Below are positions 12,596-25,523 of a stretch of DNA of 64,000 bases, one piece after another. Every line of letters starts with the position of its first letter. Position 1 is the stretch's first letter. The stretch lies in the NCBI GenBank assembly GCA_964304625.1, contig OZ199838.1:16492001-16556000 (forward strand), read 5' to 3'. Below the pieces are notes generated by a model that searched no databases, was not told the origin of the DNA, and saw only the letters and a list, made by a program, of their open reading frames with translations. The stretch comes from Kudoa neothunni (lineage: Eukaryota > Cnidaria). Both the position numbers and the translations under genes were made by a program.

Positions 12596-13970
12596 GCCCA
12601 GATTTGCACTCCCTCGGTGCATGCGCGGAGGATTAAAGCATTACGTCTATACGTGTTTTTTCTCTTATATTAGTTGTTATAGAAAAATAATAATAGCCAT
12701 AACGATAAATATTATTTGTTTCTACTTTTAATAATCAACACATTCTTTTTATTGTTTTAGTCTTCCTTTTACTTTAATGGAACGAAAATTGGAATTATAC
12801 GAGTTGGAAATTTTTGTAGTTCGGTTGCCTTATGGAAATGAAGTTTTATTCTCGTACTTCTATTTAAAATTTTTTAGGCTCTTATAAAATTCGTTGTATT
12901 GATTACCACCAAATGTATTTAATTGATCAAATATTTTGGGACATAATTGTTTGTTGTTTTTAAACTTTTATTTTAAATGTACATTTGCTGGTAAAACATT
13001 TAAACCAATGCTTTGTGAATCAATATCCTGAAGTTTATAGTTGTTGAAATATCATCGTTTGTTATATTACATGCATTATTATTGTCGAGAAATATACCAT
13101 AAAATATAAAAAAAACCTTCCAACGCATATAGAATCAGAAGTCAAAATTAAAGATTTTATCATTGCAATTAAATGTTTTCATAGGAAGGAATTAGTTGGA
13201 AAATTGTACAATAACACTTGTGTATATTATCTTGAAAGGTATCCATTGCAGAACAAGATACAACGTGAACAAAGAACATGTTTTTTAAATTCCAAATTGA
13301 TAATAATTTCAGATTTTGATTCTCTAATTTGATTTTACCGTCAGAAAAACTGGACAAACGATTTATTACTGACAAAATATCATTATCAACATCATCAACT
13401 TTGTTCTTCCTGAGAATCAGATCATTCTTTTTAAATCACTATGGGTGGTCTTACAGTAATTGAGTATTGAATTGACTTAGTGAATTAACGATGACTTTGA
13501 CATAAACTTTTTATGTTGCAATGCTCTTGTTCAATCCTGTTATTTGTATTTGAACCAAATGTCAGCTCATTGAGACGATGAAAATGAGTCCAAATGTTTT
13601 GAATATAAATCCAGTTTTTTCCAAATATTGAAAATACATTGGATTGGTCGAATATATTTCATTCAAAATGAAGTAAAATGTGTCAGCATTTTCAGAATAT
13701 ATTAAATCTTTTGAATTATCGGATGAACAGAATTGTTTGTTGAATAAATCATGGCCCTCTGAACTCCCTACGCTCAAAACTAATAAACCGCACAAAGATA
13801 TATTCATCTAAGTTTTACGTGTAATTATTATCTAACCATTTTTAATTTCTAATACATTGAAGTTTGCATAAAATTGTTTTATTGAATAAATATGACTGTA
13901 ATTTTTACGATAGATAATAATCGACGTACGGTTTTAAAAGTCAGGTAAAAAAAATTGGCGTTTGTAGCTA
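12596..13970. other. Intergenic, no gene seen
   Basis: AT-rich sequence between the duplicated flank of copy B and the pogo element. The longest open stretches (13169-13375 and 13562-13807, both minus) resemble nothing I know and lack supporting splice or composition signals. The last two bases are the TA target site of the pogo element. Confidence 0.5.
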
Positions 13971-14501
13971 CAGTCGAGACTGAATATTGCGTAATTCGAG
14001 ATTTTCAACGTTATCCTTTAAAGAGAGAAACTTAGTTTTTTGAAATTGTTATTATCTTATTGTGATATAAAAATATTTGTTAACAAAAAATTTTAAAAAA
14101 TTTCATTAATACAAAAATTCTCGTTATTGAATGGAAATTTTTTATTGCGTGGCTATTAGGCATAGCGTGATTCGTTATTGCGGGGTTTTTTGTGGACAAT
14201 TGGTTAAAATCAGATAATGTTTTTTCATTGTATCCCGTGAACAACGCAATATTTCAGAGAAAATGGAAATCATCCATTACTACAATTCAATAAAAACGTT
14301 GAAGGGTTCTAAATCAATGACAATATCCAAGTTTAAATTGAGTGGTATAATAGTCTTCTATTAAATATTAATGTAAAATCACATTTAAGGTCATTCAACA
14401 CTTGAGAGAATTCTTTCGCACGAAGATAAATTCAAAAATACAGATATTGAAAGTAAAGGAAGAGATTTTCGGTAGACAGATTCAAAAATATAGACGATGA
14501 A

Positions 14502-15120
14502 ATGTATGATTGGTTTGTTAAACAACGGTGGAATGGTAACGTTCCGTCGGGAGATGCCATTATCAAAAAGGCTTCCTATATCGCAAATGAGAACAAAGTT
14601 TCCAATTTTAAGGCCAGCAGGGGATGGCTTTCAGGGTTCAAGTCTAGATATTGGATAGTTTTCAAAAAGTTCCATGGCGAGGCTGCGAGTGTAGATAATG
14701 TATCTGTCGACTCGTGGATTATTGAACACATTGATTTGATTGGAGCATATAATCCAAAAGACGTTTTAAAATCGACGAAACTGTTCTTTATTATGAGCAG
14801 TTACATAACATTGGTTATGTTTTAAAGGATGAAGTTCGAATATAAGGGAAAACATATCCAAAAAAGGGTGACTGTTTTGCTGTCCTCAGCTTTAAGTGGG
14901 GATAAGTTCCCATTAGTTGTTAGCGGAAAATTTCAAAATCCTAGATGTTTTAAAAGAGTCAAACACCTCCCATGTGAATATTATGCACAAAAAAGTGCAT
15001 GCATGGATGACGTCTAGTATATTTATAGAAATAATGAAAAAGTTTAACTGAAGGATGATAAATCAGAATAGAAAAGTCTTAATTTTATTGGATCAATGTC
15101 CAGGCCACCCAAAAAACATT
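14502..15120 (+). pseudogene. pogo/Tigger transposase, N-terminal and DDE part
   Basis: 14502-14825 reads as a CENP-B-type helix-turn-helix region (WFVKQRWNGNVPSGD, then FKASRGWLSGFKSRY). 14829-15017 reads as the start of a DDE_1 domain (RVTVLLSSALSGDKFPLVV, FQNPRCFKRVKHLPCEYYA). After further stops the second catalytic region follows near 15075-15120 (VLILLDQCPGHPKN). The frame is broken several times. The protein would bind the inverted repeats and cut and paste the element into TA sites; this copy cannot encode it intact. Confidence 0.8.
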
Positions 15121-15485
15121 GATTGATTTGAAAATATCAAATTTTTTTTCTTACCCAAAACTACAACTAATATTTAACAACCTCTTGATTCAGGTATCAT
15201 TTGCTGCCTTAAAAGCAGGTACAAAAGTTCAATGACCTAGCGAATGGTTTTATGCGAAGATTCTGTCATAAAAAAATATACATTGCTTGACTCAGTGATA
15301 ACACTAACTAAATGTTGGGAGATTATTCAGCCGCAAATTATTATTAATTGCTTTAAAAAATCAATAATATTTGGAGGTATTAAATAATATTATGATAATA
15401 AAGTTATTATCAGTTTATAGACCAAGAAGATATGAGAGAGATACCTCAAATCAGCAACTGTTCTCAAAGTAATATTTAACTTATA

Positions 15486-16698
15486 CCGGGTTTTACATCC
15501 TAATTCGGACACTAGGACAATCAAATATAGACTTAACGCTTAAAAAATGGTAGGTCGTAAGGTGCATAAAGTTGAAATGAGCGAAGCTGCTGTATACATG
15601 GTAGTTTTTGAAGGTTATTCTCAATCTGAAGTGTCAAGAAGTCTTGGAATACATAAGAGTACACTTTCTGTTATAATAAACAAATATTATGACAAAGAGG
15701 TCTCATGCAAGGATCCAAGGGGCGGAGCAAAACATGTCAAAATTACCGACGAAATAAAAACCCAAATTTTGAAATTAATAGAGGATGACTGCACGATTAC
15801 TTTCCAAACAATTGTTGACAAAATTGGCGTGTAGGTAAATGTAACAACTGTATGGGATGGCTCAAAGCGATGAAGATATCATTTAAAATGGAGAGAGCTA
15901 TACCTAAGAGTAGAAACTCTCTCGAAGTCAAACAAGAAGGGAAACTGTATGCTGACTGGTATTCAAGCCTCTTAATAATCAATAGACAGGAGATATACAA
16001 AAATGATATTTGTAGACGAAAGCCCTTTTTCATTACATCTGCTACGCTCACATGGCCGCTCCCTTATAGGAACCACCATCAACCCTGTAGATGAGAATAG
16101 TAGAGGTAAAAATGTGTCAATTATACTCGCTGTTGATGCCATCAGTGTAATGCATTTTTGAGGCAATACAGGGAAGTGTGAACAGTGATATATTTACTGA
16201 GTTCCTTCGAAAAGTACAACAAATACTGGTTGATGGAAATTATGTTATCGTAATGGATAACATAAGATTCCACCATTCGAACAGAGACTTCTATGATGAA
16301 TATTCATAAGAAATTCGTTATCTACCTCGGTATTCACCTTTTCTGAATCCGTGCGAAGAGGTGTTTTCCAAAATCAAAAATGGTGTTCGAAAACATGGGC
16401 TTATCAGAGGAGCAAACGACTTAATCGACAGAATGAAAACATCCACCAACAACGTAACTGAAGCTGACCTCAAGGCTTATTTTCAACATTCTGAATCCTG
16501 TACGGGCAGATGTCACACCTTAAGTGATATTGAACGAAATTAGGCCAATGTCATTACAATTATTTTATTCATCGATGTTTTTTAGCGCAATATTTTAAAA
16601 TACTGGATTAAAATGCCTTTTCAAAAAGGGGTTATTAAACTTATAATGCAATATAGTAAAATTATTAAGACGAGTACGGATTTGGATGTAAAACCCGT
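15486..16698. mobile_element. Tc1/mariner-type element nested in the pogo element
   Basis: Left end CCGGGTTTTACATCCTAAT at 15486 and right end, read inward, ACGGGTTTTACATCCAAAT at 16698 form terminal inverted repeats; TA occurs on both sides (15484-15485 and 16699-16700). Length 1,213 bp, typical for mariner-like elements. Removing it with one TA joins the two halves of the pogo element, so the insertion is younger than the pogo copy. Confidence 0.85.
15547..16543 (+). pseudogene. Tc1/mariner transposase, frame-broken
   Basis: The first frame (15547-15834) gives an N-terminal helix-turn-helix (EGYSQSEVSRSLGIHKSTLS). Later pieces in other frames carry the DDE-type catalytic regions: MIFVDESPF (Asp codon 16015-16017), VIVMDNIRFHH (Asp 16256-16258) and LPRYSPFLNPCEEVFSKIK (Glu near 16355-16360). 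Stops and shifts between them make it inactive. The LNPxE motif and its spacing point to the IS630-Tc1-mariner superfamily rather than pogo. Confidence 0.8.
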
Positions 16699-16715
16699 TA
16701 CCAAATTAATTTTTT

Positions 16716-16994
16716 CTGGATGAAATCGAAGATTCAGACAATGTGTTTGATGACGATTATGAAGAAACATGTGAAGAAGAAAATAATGAGAACTTATTGC
16801 CCATAGGTGACGAATCTAACGATAGCGAGTCAATCATTGAAGACATTAAAATTTCAATTAAACAAATGAAAAACGTAGTGAGAGTTCTGAGGGGAACTTT
16901 CACTAAAGAAGATCCGTCGAGATTGTTTGATTTACATCCCATAATGGACCGAGTTTTAAAAATATCAAGAGAAAGATTCCGACAAAAATTATAA
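16716..16994 (+). pseudogene. pogo/Tigger transposase, acidic C-terminal region
   Basis: Directly after the mariner insertion an open stretch with many Asp and Glu residues (DSDNVFDDDYEETCEEENNE, then SNDSESIIEDI) and a basic end (ISRERFRQKL) reaches a stop at 16992-16994. Acidic tails of this kind are common in Tigger/Jerky-like transposases, and its place before the right inverted repeat fits. It is separated from its DDE domain by the insert. Confidence 0.6.
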
Positions 16995-17219
16995 GATTTT
17001 TCGACAAAATTTGATAAATCACATTTCATTTCATTTAATTAAATAATATATTTATACATAAAAAATTGATTTTCACTAATTGGCATCGGACGTAAACACA
17101 AAAAAATCGTATTTTATAGTACAACGCGCACGCAAAGGACTGGATATTGCGTAAAAACTTTTTGTTGCGTGGGTTTTTGTTGGTCTCAGAAACCCACGCA
17201 ATATCCAATCTCGACTGTA

Positions 17220-18276
17220 TTTTCAATTGTCTAAAATTCTTCAGACATATCATAAATCTCTTCTATTTCATACAATAAATTTTATTTTCTATTACTATTG
17301 GCTTTGATATGTGTTTTTAATTTCGCACACAATCAATTTCTTCTTTTGATGGAACTTTATCCTTATGTATCTACCTATCATCTATCTATCAGGCACGTGG
17401 CGTCAGAGTAAGCAGCGCCTGCCTCAGAGTACAAAACAACAACAAAAATTTTCTTATACAAATAGTTTTAATTTAATATTGTTATATTAATTTACCTTCT
17501 TATTTTGCATAAAAAATTGAAAACTTGGATAATCTTTTGATAGCATAAGCACGGATTAGCGCTGCCCTCAGGCCACCCTTGTGACTCTACAGGCGCATCA
17601 CAACCTAGCACGTGTCGCATGTGCCAGTCAACACACGGGGTTCTGTTCTATTGACCCCTGGGATCATAATCTTCGCTGTCCCTCGAATACTTTCGATTCC
17701 ATGTTCGAAATTAAAATGTGTTTACACTCTGATTGACAACTTTTATTCGTTTTTTTCAGTTTCAAGTTAATAAATTTTTTATAAATTATTTATAGGAACA
17801 CCAGATATTACACTTTACGGAATAAACCATTTTTAATGATTCAACTCTAACCGTTAATCCCTGGTTTGTTTACTTTAAAAATAACCGTAGGAATCATGAA
17901 CAATAGTGAATATTTTAAAGCATTTTTAAAACTTTCGTACAAAGGAAAAATTAAAATTATTACTGATGGTAGACCTCCTCTAGAGCTTCCATAATTACAA
18001 CAAAAGATAGATTGGATTACCAGAACATTCCAAACTATCTGGTACAACAAAAAAGAATGGATATGTGGTTGTATCACAACAAATAGACTTTTTTTGGTTT
18101 TCATGCATGCTTTTCTCAGCATCCCTCGAAAGTGTCTGGGTGAATGAAGAGTATTATGACTTAAAAAACTTTTGACAGCTTCAAAACTCGTGACGATCTA
18201 ATATCTAATACTGGGGTAAAATCATTGAGTGCTTACTCAAAGCAACTATCTACGCCATGTGCCTAATATATATAAC
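17220..18276. other. Intergenic with a short GC-raised patch
   Basis: Mostly AT-rich. Two patches at about 17390-17430 and 17555-17700 are clearly richer in G and C than anything nearby (for example CAGGCACGTGGCGTCAGAG and AGCGCTGCCCTCAGGCCACC) and share CAGGC/GCGCCTG words in opposite orientation. They could be the ends of a degraded hAT-like element, but no target duplication was found. No coding region is supported. Confidence 0.4.
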
Positions 18277-18379
18277 ATTGTATTTATTGATGTATTAAAT
18301 CCTATTGTTATGCTCATATGAATACCAAGAGTTAAATCGAAATGTGCAGTATAATCTGATTTGCTCTCTGTACCACAAA
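18277..18379 (+). promoter_or_regulatory. Conserved upstream block of copy C
   Basis: Same block as before copy B, ending at the ATG at 18380, with the variants ATTGTATTTATTGATGTATT and CAGTATAATCTGATTT that it shares with the block before copy E (55655-55757). Upstream of 18277 the similarity to the other copies stops. Confidence 0.5.
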
Positions 18380-21326
18380 ATGAAAACTCAGTTAGTCACA
18401 GTTAGTTTATTAATTGCATTTTCATGTAGTTTATTTACATTATTTATTTTATTAATTTCTTGTAGATATTAATATAAATACCGCTGCTGAAAATAATCCA
18501 ACAGCCCAAGCTCCTACAAAAATACTTTCGTACGACATTGTAGGAGGAAAGGTTCAATTGGTTTTGACTGGGTCAGATTATGTAACGGATTCAAAAAAAT
18601 GTCTCATAAGAAAGGAGAAGAATGATGGAAATGGATTTGATCAGATAAGTACTTGTATAAGCAGCACTGAAGAAACAGGAAAATGTGTACGTGATTGTGC
18701 AGGAAATGACAACACAATAGCTTTTGATGTGCTTTCACCTAGAACAAAATTTATTTATGTTTTTTCTGGAGCGAGTACTGAAACAATAAAAAATAGTAAT
18801 ACTGGTGGGGATGTTTATGGACTTGCTATTCGTAATTCAAATAAAATTATTCATTTTCTTTAATGAAAATTAGCTCTATTGGTGAATCCAAAAATCACAA
18901 TATCGATTGATGCTACTTTGAAACAATTAACGCTTGCAGCTAAAACTTGTCCAAAAGTTGCCTGTCCCATTTTTTATAAAGGTATTCAATACGCGACTGG
19001 AGCAGTAGGGACTGCTTGCGATTCTGATAACAGCAATAACAAAGTTGATTTTGACCTTATGATTCCTCATTATGAAATGATATGCACAAATTACCCTAGC
19101 TTCTTTTATCATATGCCAAATCCGTACATGAAAGAAAATATTGACATATACAAACCCCAATACTACGTTACTTACAAGAAAGGTGACACTGAAAAGAAAA
19201 AATATATTCTAAACTTCACCAACTCATTCCCTTCCGAAATTTGTTTATTCAGTATTAAAGACGCTTCGAGTGCTGCTACAGGATCTACAAAGAATTATGC
19301 ATCAGTGTGCGGAGGAGGAACTGACAAAAAGTGTTTTGCACCTTGTGATACTGTTGAATTAACACTGGCTGAGTCTAAACCAATCGTCGAAATATTAATT
19401 CAGACCAGATATCATAATTTAGATACAAGCATTAGCAGCATTGAGGGCTTTAAAGGGAAAAAATATGGTATTATTTCTATTAAGAAGACGTAGCTATTCA
19501 TTTATTATAGCTATCCAAGAGAATGACGCTACGAATACACTTTTTAGTACACAAACGAATGTAGGGATTACACTTAACCCCTCTGCATACAATTCAGCAT
19601 CTACCGGACCAAAATTCACCACATGTTCATTAAATCATTTTCCTGCTGACAAAATCAGGAAAACCAATGGAGAAACAACAAATTGCCAACCCAGTCAAGC
19701 TTGCACTCAGACTTGTGCAACACCTTCGGTTATACAAGGGCTGGACGCAGGAAAAGCTTACATAATTGAGATTACTCCGGCATCTATAGCTGATCACACG
19801 GATTTTAAAGAATACCTGTTTTTCAGAACAAGTAAATAATATTCATGTCGTTTATTTAATTATTCTTAGAAAAATCAGATGGATCAAACTTCGTCGACAC
19901 AGCACCCACACCAACCGACGTGACTGCTGCAATTAAAGCGATTGATGGTGACGTTGGATCAGCAACAACTGAACCGACCTGTTCCTATTACGTCAGTATA
20001 ATAGATAAAAACACATTCGTCGAAGCCGAATGTGAAGACAGCAATCCATGTAGAGGATTTTGTAAAGACACCAAGAAGTTGATAAATCTAAACCCTAAAA
20101 CAAACTATGATATTAAAGTTATTTCACACAAAGACTATGGAATCAAAATATTCAAAAATATTTCAACTAGTAAAATAATTTTAATTTAAGCTAATATAAA
20201 TTATATTCTTTAGCTTGGTCAACCATGACCCTTTCCCAAAGATTCCTAGATAAAGGGTTTAAAGTGGCTGGAACTTTGACATCCGTTTATCCACAAGCAA
20301 TATGTCACTATAAAATAAGAGAAAAAGACGGAGAGACTCTACAAGATGTTTATTCCTGTCCAGCAGTTGTCCCTCCGCCGCCGCCGGTCAGTCCAGCCAT
20401 TGAAAATATTTCTGCTCCTCCTTCACCTACTCAAACTCAGGAAACGACAGAATCTAGGCTGGTCAGCGTTTCAAATTTGTCTGGAATAAAAATAGCAAGA
20501 ACTGGCAATGTAGAAGCAACTGATGCCACACCCACTGAACCCGCCATTACTCAATCTATGTTTCCACCATGTAGCAAACCACCACTCTGCAGCAATATAA
20601 TAATTAGTGATGGTTATGAGGCTAATAAAGAATATCAAGTATTGGTGACGGCTGTAGACCGATCAGAGGAAGTTACAATCAATATTCCTAAAAGTAACAT
20701 ATAAAGGAATTAATATTGATATTTTCTAAATTGTCATATAAATATAGATTCACTCCCAGAACTATCTCAGGATACAAACAAACAAATTACGGTAGTTATC
20801 GAGAGAGTAGGAGATACGTTAAAAATCACGTCATTGCTTCCAAAAGAAAAGGATGATAATTCAGTATGTCGATGGATACTGAGAGACATCACTGATGTTT
20901 CCCAACGAATAGTGAAAAAATGTGAATCGAGTAGAAGTAAAGTTTGCAGACTTCCAACTTGCAGATCATTCACTATTGAGGATGTAAGTGATACCAATGA
21001 TTATCATTTAACACTTATTCACTCCCGAGATCCCAATGTTAAAGGAATTGGAATAATAAAACGAGGTAACTAACAATTAATAGTAATATTAATTATTATT
21101 ATTATTATAATTAATAATTTAGGAGAAACTTCGAATCAATCCAGGTAAAACTAATAAAATAATGTTTAATGTAATATATTTCTAGGGCGAGCACCTCAAT
21201 GTATTAAATTTTGAGTTGATATGTTGGAATAAGTTTTCATTTAGGATTGTTGGAATCATTGTTCCAGTCGCTATTGTTATTGTAGGGGTTGGATTTTACT
21301 TTGGTTATATGAAGAATAAAGGATAA
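18380..21326 (+). CDS. Surface protein family, copy C (complete, 847 aa)
   Basis: Exons: 18380-18425, 18466-18831, 18874-19467, 19511-19831, 19870-20169, 20214-20693, 20748-21065, 21123-21144, 21186-21200, 21245-21326. The joined frame is open, 847 residues. Introns are 38-57 bp with GT-AG ends; the longest, before the 22-nt micro-exon, carries extra ATT units. Leader MKTQLVTVSLLIAFS; modules, micro-exons, membrane helix and tail YMKNKG are as in copy B. Exon 1, exon 2 and exon 4 (NGETTNCQPSQAC) are closest to copy E, whereas intron 6 and the 3' flank are closest to A and D. All module cysteines are present. Function unknown. Confidence 0.88.
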
Positions 21327-22063
21327 CTTTGATTAACTCAGTTAAACATTTGGAACATTTACATTATTTTTTATTAGTTTATAATTTTATAATTGAATAT
21401 ATTATAAATATTTGTAAATTCATTCACCAATAATTATCCATTTTATTTGAAATATTGTTAGCATAATATTCGATATTAATTTAAGTCTATAAAGAAATAA
21501 ATAAATGTATATTGGCAAAATAAGTTGTGATAATTTTATCAATCATTTATGAATGAAATTAAGTTTATAATATTTAATAGGATAATTTAATGCTTAAATT
21601 TTTTTCACGCAAATAATTTACAAGTTTATTCCTAAGGATTATTTTAACAACACAAATACACCAAATTATGATTTGTGTAATATCTCTAGATAAGTTGAAT
21701 TAGTTTAGTTTTTATATACTTTTGTAAACCATTATAGATATTGAGTATCTTATTCCAAAATGATTGAAAAAATTTAATTCGTAATTTTCGAACCTTCATT
21801 TGTCGTACGAAATTACACGCGGTACATATATGTGTGCAGTCTACTGATTAAGGGTAGATGATTGGGTTTAATAAGCCACTGATTGATGTTGGAAATTCCA
21901 AAACCTATCAAAAAATTAGAAAATAAAACGATCTTTGAATTCTACAATAAATTAAAAAAGAATTAGAATAGTTAAATTTCATAAATGTTAATCAAGACCA
22001 AACCTAACTACTTTTCTAAATTGAAAAACCGATTTTTTAAGCATTGTAATTATTTGATGGATG

Positions 22064-23600
22064 TGGCTATATCTCAGGTACCTGATAATCCTGTCGCGCT
22101 ATGACCATATTTCAAGGAATGAATATCTCTAAAATTACTGCATATATTTTTTTCATATTTAACATATTATCTAATATTTACTTAACTTAATTTCTCATAA
22201 GTATTAAAAATATTTGCAGTTGAATAAGTTTTCAGTAGTGCAACCATCCTTAGTCTATCAATACTTAAGTGTAATTATATTATATTTTTAAATTTTTCGG
22301 TAAAAAAAGCATATTCACTTTTTGAATTATTTAATATAAATAATTAATTCTTCGCTTAAAGTAATTTTAGCGTCCATTGTATACTTTCGGGTTAGAATGT
22401 TAAAGATGAATTCTAGCATGTTTATATATAGAATATAGTTTATTTCCTGCGAAGATCTTATATTGTCATAATAAAATATGAATAATTAAAATTTTGATTA
22501 TCTCAAACATTACACATGGCCTCTAAAAATATTTTTATATTCATCGGTGGAAACACGTATGAAATAAAGTTTTTAAATGTTGGTCCTATAATAGAAAATA
22601 ATAAATAAAATGCTTCAGTTAATATTTGCAGGAAAAAACTCTTGGAAACAAAAAAATTCGAACAGAAGTTAAAATAAAAACAAATTTTTTGATGGTGATG
22701 GTTAATATTACTGAATTTTGTGGGGAACTATTTTATAAGGCTATAAGGTCCCTTAGTCCACTGGGAAAAATAACTAAGAATCATGATGACGTTTATATCG
22801 TTCGTGTCCCCAAATAAATTTGATTATTTGTTGACAAATATAACATTTACAATTTAATATAGTCGAAAATGTGTGAAATTACAGAAAAAGGAAATCTTTT
22901 ATGATTTAATTTTTGATAGTGAGAAAGAAGTGTCTCCTGTTGATTTGATAGGGATGCCACATATCAACAAGATAAAACCCGAAACAAATAAATGAATTAA
23001 AACCACACAAGGAACGAATAAATAATTGCAATAAAGCTGAAAATAGAATACAACAACCATTATTAAAAGTCAAAATATTATTATTGTTGTTGGATTTTTA
23101 AACCTCAAAATTTCATCGAAAATAGAAACAATTTTAAGGCTAGAAAGAATTTATTTGTGAACAATTGTGGATATAAGGATATACAAAAATAATTTATGAC
23201 ATCAATAAATAAAAAAATTCAATATGACATATTAAGTTTATTTTTTGTATATGGAAGCTATTATATTTTAGTATTCCTAACCCACATGATCAAGTCAACA
23301 TATATTCCATATCTTTTAGAAATACAAAATAACACGAGAAAAAAAGAGATTGAAAATTTTAATATTTTGTTGTCTTATAAATGATAATTATACTTAAATA
23401 TTGATGGACTCAGAATGGTAGTTGCTCTACTGAAAATTTATTCTTCTGCAAATTTTTTTTATACTTACGAAAAATTAAGTTAAATAAATATTAGATAATA
23501 TGCGGAATGTGAACAAAATATATGCATTAGTTTTAGAGATATTCATTCCTTGATATATAGTCAGAGTGCGATAGGATTATCAGGTACCTGAGATATAGTC
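22064..23600. repeat. Inverted-repeat unit, copy 2 (arms about 205 bp)
   Basis: Left arm about 22064-22268 and right arm about 23393-23600 are reverse complements over roughly 205 bp, including GGTACCTGATAATCCT with its complement and the tract with TCTAATATTTACTTAA. The 1.1 kb between them has no transposase-like reading frame. Long arms with a short unrelated core resemble foldback or other non-autonomous transposons. The flanking bases do not show a clear target duplication. Confidence 0.6.
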
Positions 23601-24973
23601 ACTCCCTTATTTATTCTAACCCTCGTGTAAAAAGGGGTCCAAATAGGGTCGAACGATATTAGGATGTATTTTCTTTGACTAATTTTGAATATCCAGTTCT
23701 AATGTTTTTCTTATTTTTCTATATAACATAGATCTATACAAAAAAGTTATCAAGATAACTTTTAAATTTCTTAATCGAATATTAAAATAAAAAAATCTTC
23801 CAAAGAAAATGGCGTCTTCATTGATTCAAGATGTTTATTTAAAATTTTTGAACAGAAAGACGTAATTATAATATTATTAAGAGAACAATTTGTTGTAAAA
23901 ATTATTTTATGCCTAAAATGAATAACCCAAAAATATACACTCAGGTGCGGATATACATATTTTTTGTCAGGTCATGGGTTGTTTTGAAAATAAAGGCGGT
24001 AGTATTGACATCCATGACTATGATACACCAAGTCTGTTTTATTTAACAGAAACTATGGATCAATATATAAAGAAGATTTTGTGTTGGTCGATACTGATGA
24101 CTCCCTTATTTATAAAAATGGACGTTCGTAGGGCTAGACGAATCCATCGAAAACGCAGACGCCTCCTGAAAATATGATGTGTTTTAGTCAGGATGTGATT
24201 CATTATAACATCCAAAGGATTATTAAAAAAAGGTTGCCTTTGAGTTCTCTGAAGCGTTAAGAATAAATAAAATAATCACGAATGCAAACATAAATGCATC
24301 GAATTGAAAATATCAGGAAAACTATACGAGTAAAAATTAATATTGCAGAATGATAACAAAAAATGAGATTTATTATGTTTACTCGTTCCCAAGATAAAAA
24401 AACTGACCTAGAAGATGACTTGTGTATGGCTACTTGCTGCAAAGAATATTTAGTTATTCGTGCAAAAGCTTTGACTTATCATTTTTCGATTTACGTTGTT
24501 TTTTGAACTCGCGTATAATTCACTTGAATTATTTTAACTAACATGTAATGGTAGCATTCTCATCCTTTTTTAACAACAATTATCTTAATACAAAGCCGTA
24601 CTTCATGTATCAATATCCCCTTATATTTTAATTTCGTCGCTATAATATTCTTTTAATTTTATGGTTTAAAATAATTATTCAAAGATCTTAAATGTGGCAG
24701 GGGTTACTTTCTAGTTTATTACATTGATGTACTCTGTAAAATTAAAGTTATTTGAAATTCGAATAATCATAAAAACCCGTAGAATATAATAAGTATTATA
24801 ATTAAACTATTACTAAAAGTTAGAGATTTTTTATGACAATATGCAAAGTATTTAAAATCAATCAATTCAATTTTAATGATTCTCCAATTTTATTAACTTT
24901 GGGCTTTACCGCGTATATACGAGAAAATATTTTATATGAAATTATCTTTAAAAGGTACGTGTCTTGCAGCAAA
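23531..24973. repeat. Block identical to 4101-5543
   Basis: Partner of the identical block at 4101. It starts inside the right arm of the inverted repeat and ends abruptly at GCAGCAAA; beyond that point the two copies differ by indels and substitutions every few bases. Confidence 0.8.
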
Positions 24974-25523
24974 CTTTTTGGAATGTGGCAAAATATTATG
25001 CCAATAAGTTTATACAAAAGACTAAGGTCCATATGGGCTATTTTACTCGGGGGTGTCCGATTTTGGTATACTCAGATGGTTAAAGTAGAGGAACTTCATA
25101 GGGTTTTCTGTGATAAAAATACACGGATAGCGCTTGCCAATGAATTAACAATATAACTGGTAATTAGTCACCACAAATATAGGAAAAATAGGTCAAATAT
25201 CAAAATTATATCGTTTCTTCTTTGTTCAAATATTGTAAAATTATTAAAATTAAAATAACTTTTAATTACACTGTATAGAAATTATTTATAAGTGTGTTAT
25301 TTTATTTTTCACCTGTATAGGAAAATTTTTAGCCACCAAAGTTTAACGAATTTAATTATAAAACAAGTAAGCTTAGATGCTCTCAAAAATGTTAAACGTT
25401 TACTTAAATTCTTTAATCTTTATTTTAGAGAATTATGGTAAAATGTATAAATTATAAATTTATCAGGAAAAATAAATTCACAAAAATCAAAGTATGCAAT
25501 TTTCCAACAATATCAATATATCA

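Larger units (their letters stand above)
13971..17217. mobile_element. pogo/Tigger-type element, split by a mariner
   Basis: Terminal inverted repeats begin CAGTCGAGACTGAATATTGC (13971) and, read from the right end at 17217, CAGTCGAGATTGGATATTGC; about 20 of the first 22 bases match. TA flanks both ends (13969-13970 and 17218-17219), as expected for this superfamily. Inside are a CENP-B/pogo-like DNA-binding region, a DDE domain and an acidic C-terminal region, all on the plus strand but interrupted by stops and by the 1.2 kb mariner. Without that insert the element is about 2.0 kb. A 5'-truncated relative lies at about 63627-64000. Inactive as it stands. Confidence 0.85.
21327..25523. other. 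C-D intergenic region, duplicate of A-B interval
   Basis: Colinear with 1929-6051. Holds a fuller version of the inverted-repeat unit (22064-23600) and the identical block (23531-24973). Two open stretches are better preserved here than in the first copy: 22626-22817 (63 codons, possibly preceded by a short exon starting with ATGGCC near 22516) and 24833-25156 (107 codons). Neither resembles a family I can name; the second is frame-shifted in the other copy, which argues against a conserved function. Confidence 0.65.

Noticed and set aside
17640-17700. Possible tRNA or pol III B box near TTTCGATTCC
   Set aside because: No matching A box, no cloverleaf and no T-run terminator at a suitable distance.
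22516-22817. A two-exon gene starting ATGGCC with a FIGG motif resembling Sec1/Munc18 proteins
   Set aside because: The match is a few residues, the sister copy lacks the ATG and has a stop, and the second exon shows no Sec1 features.
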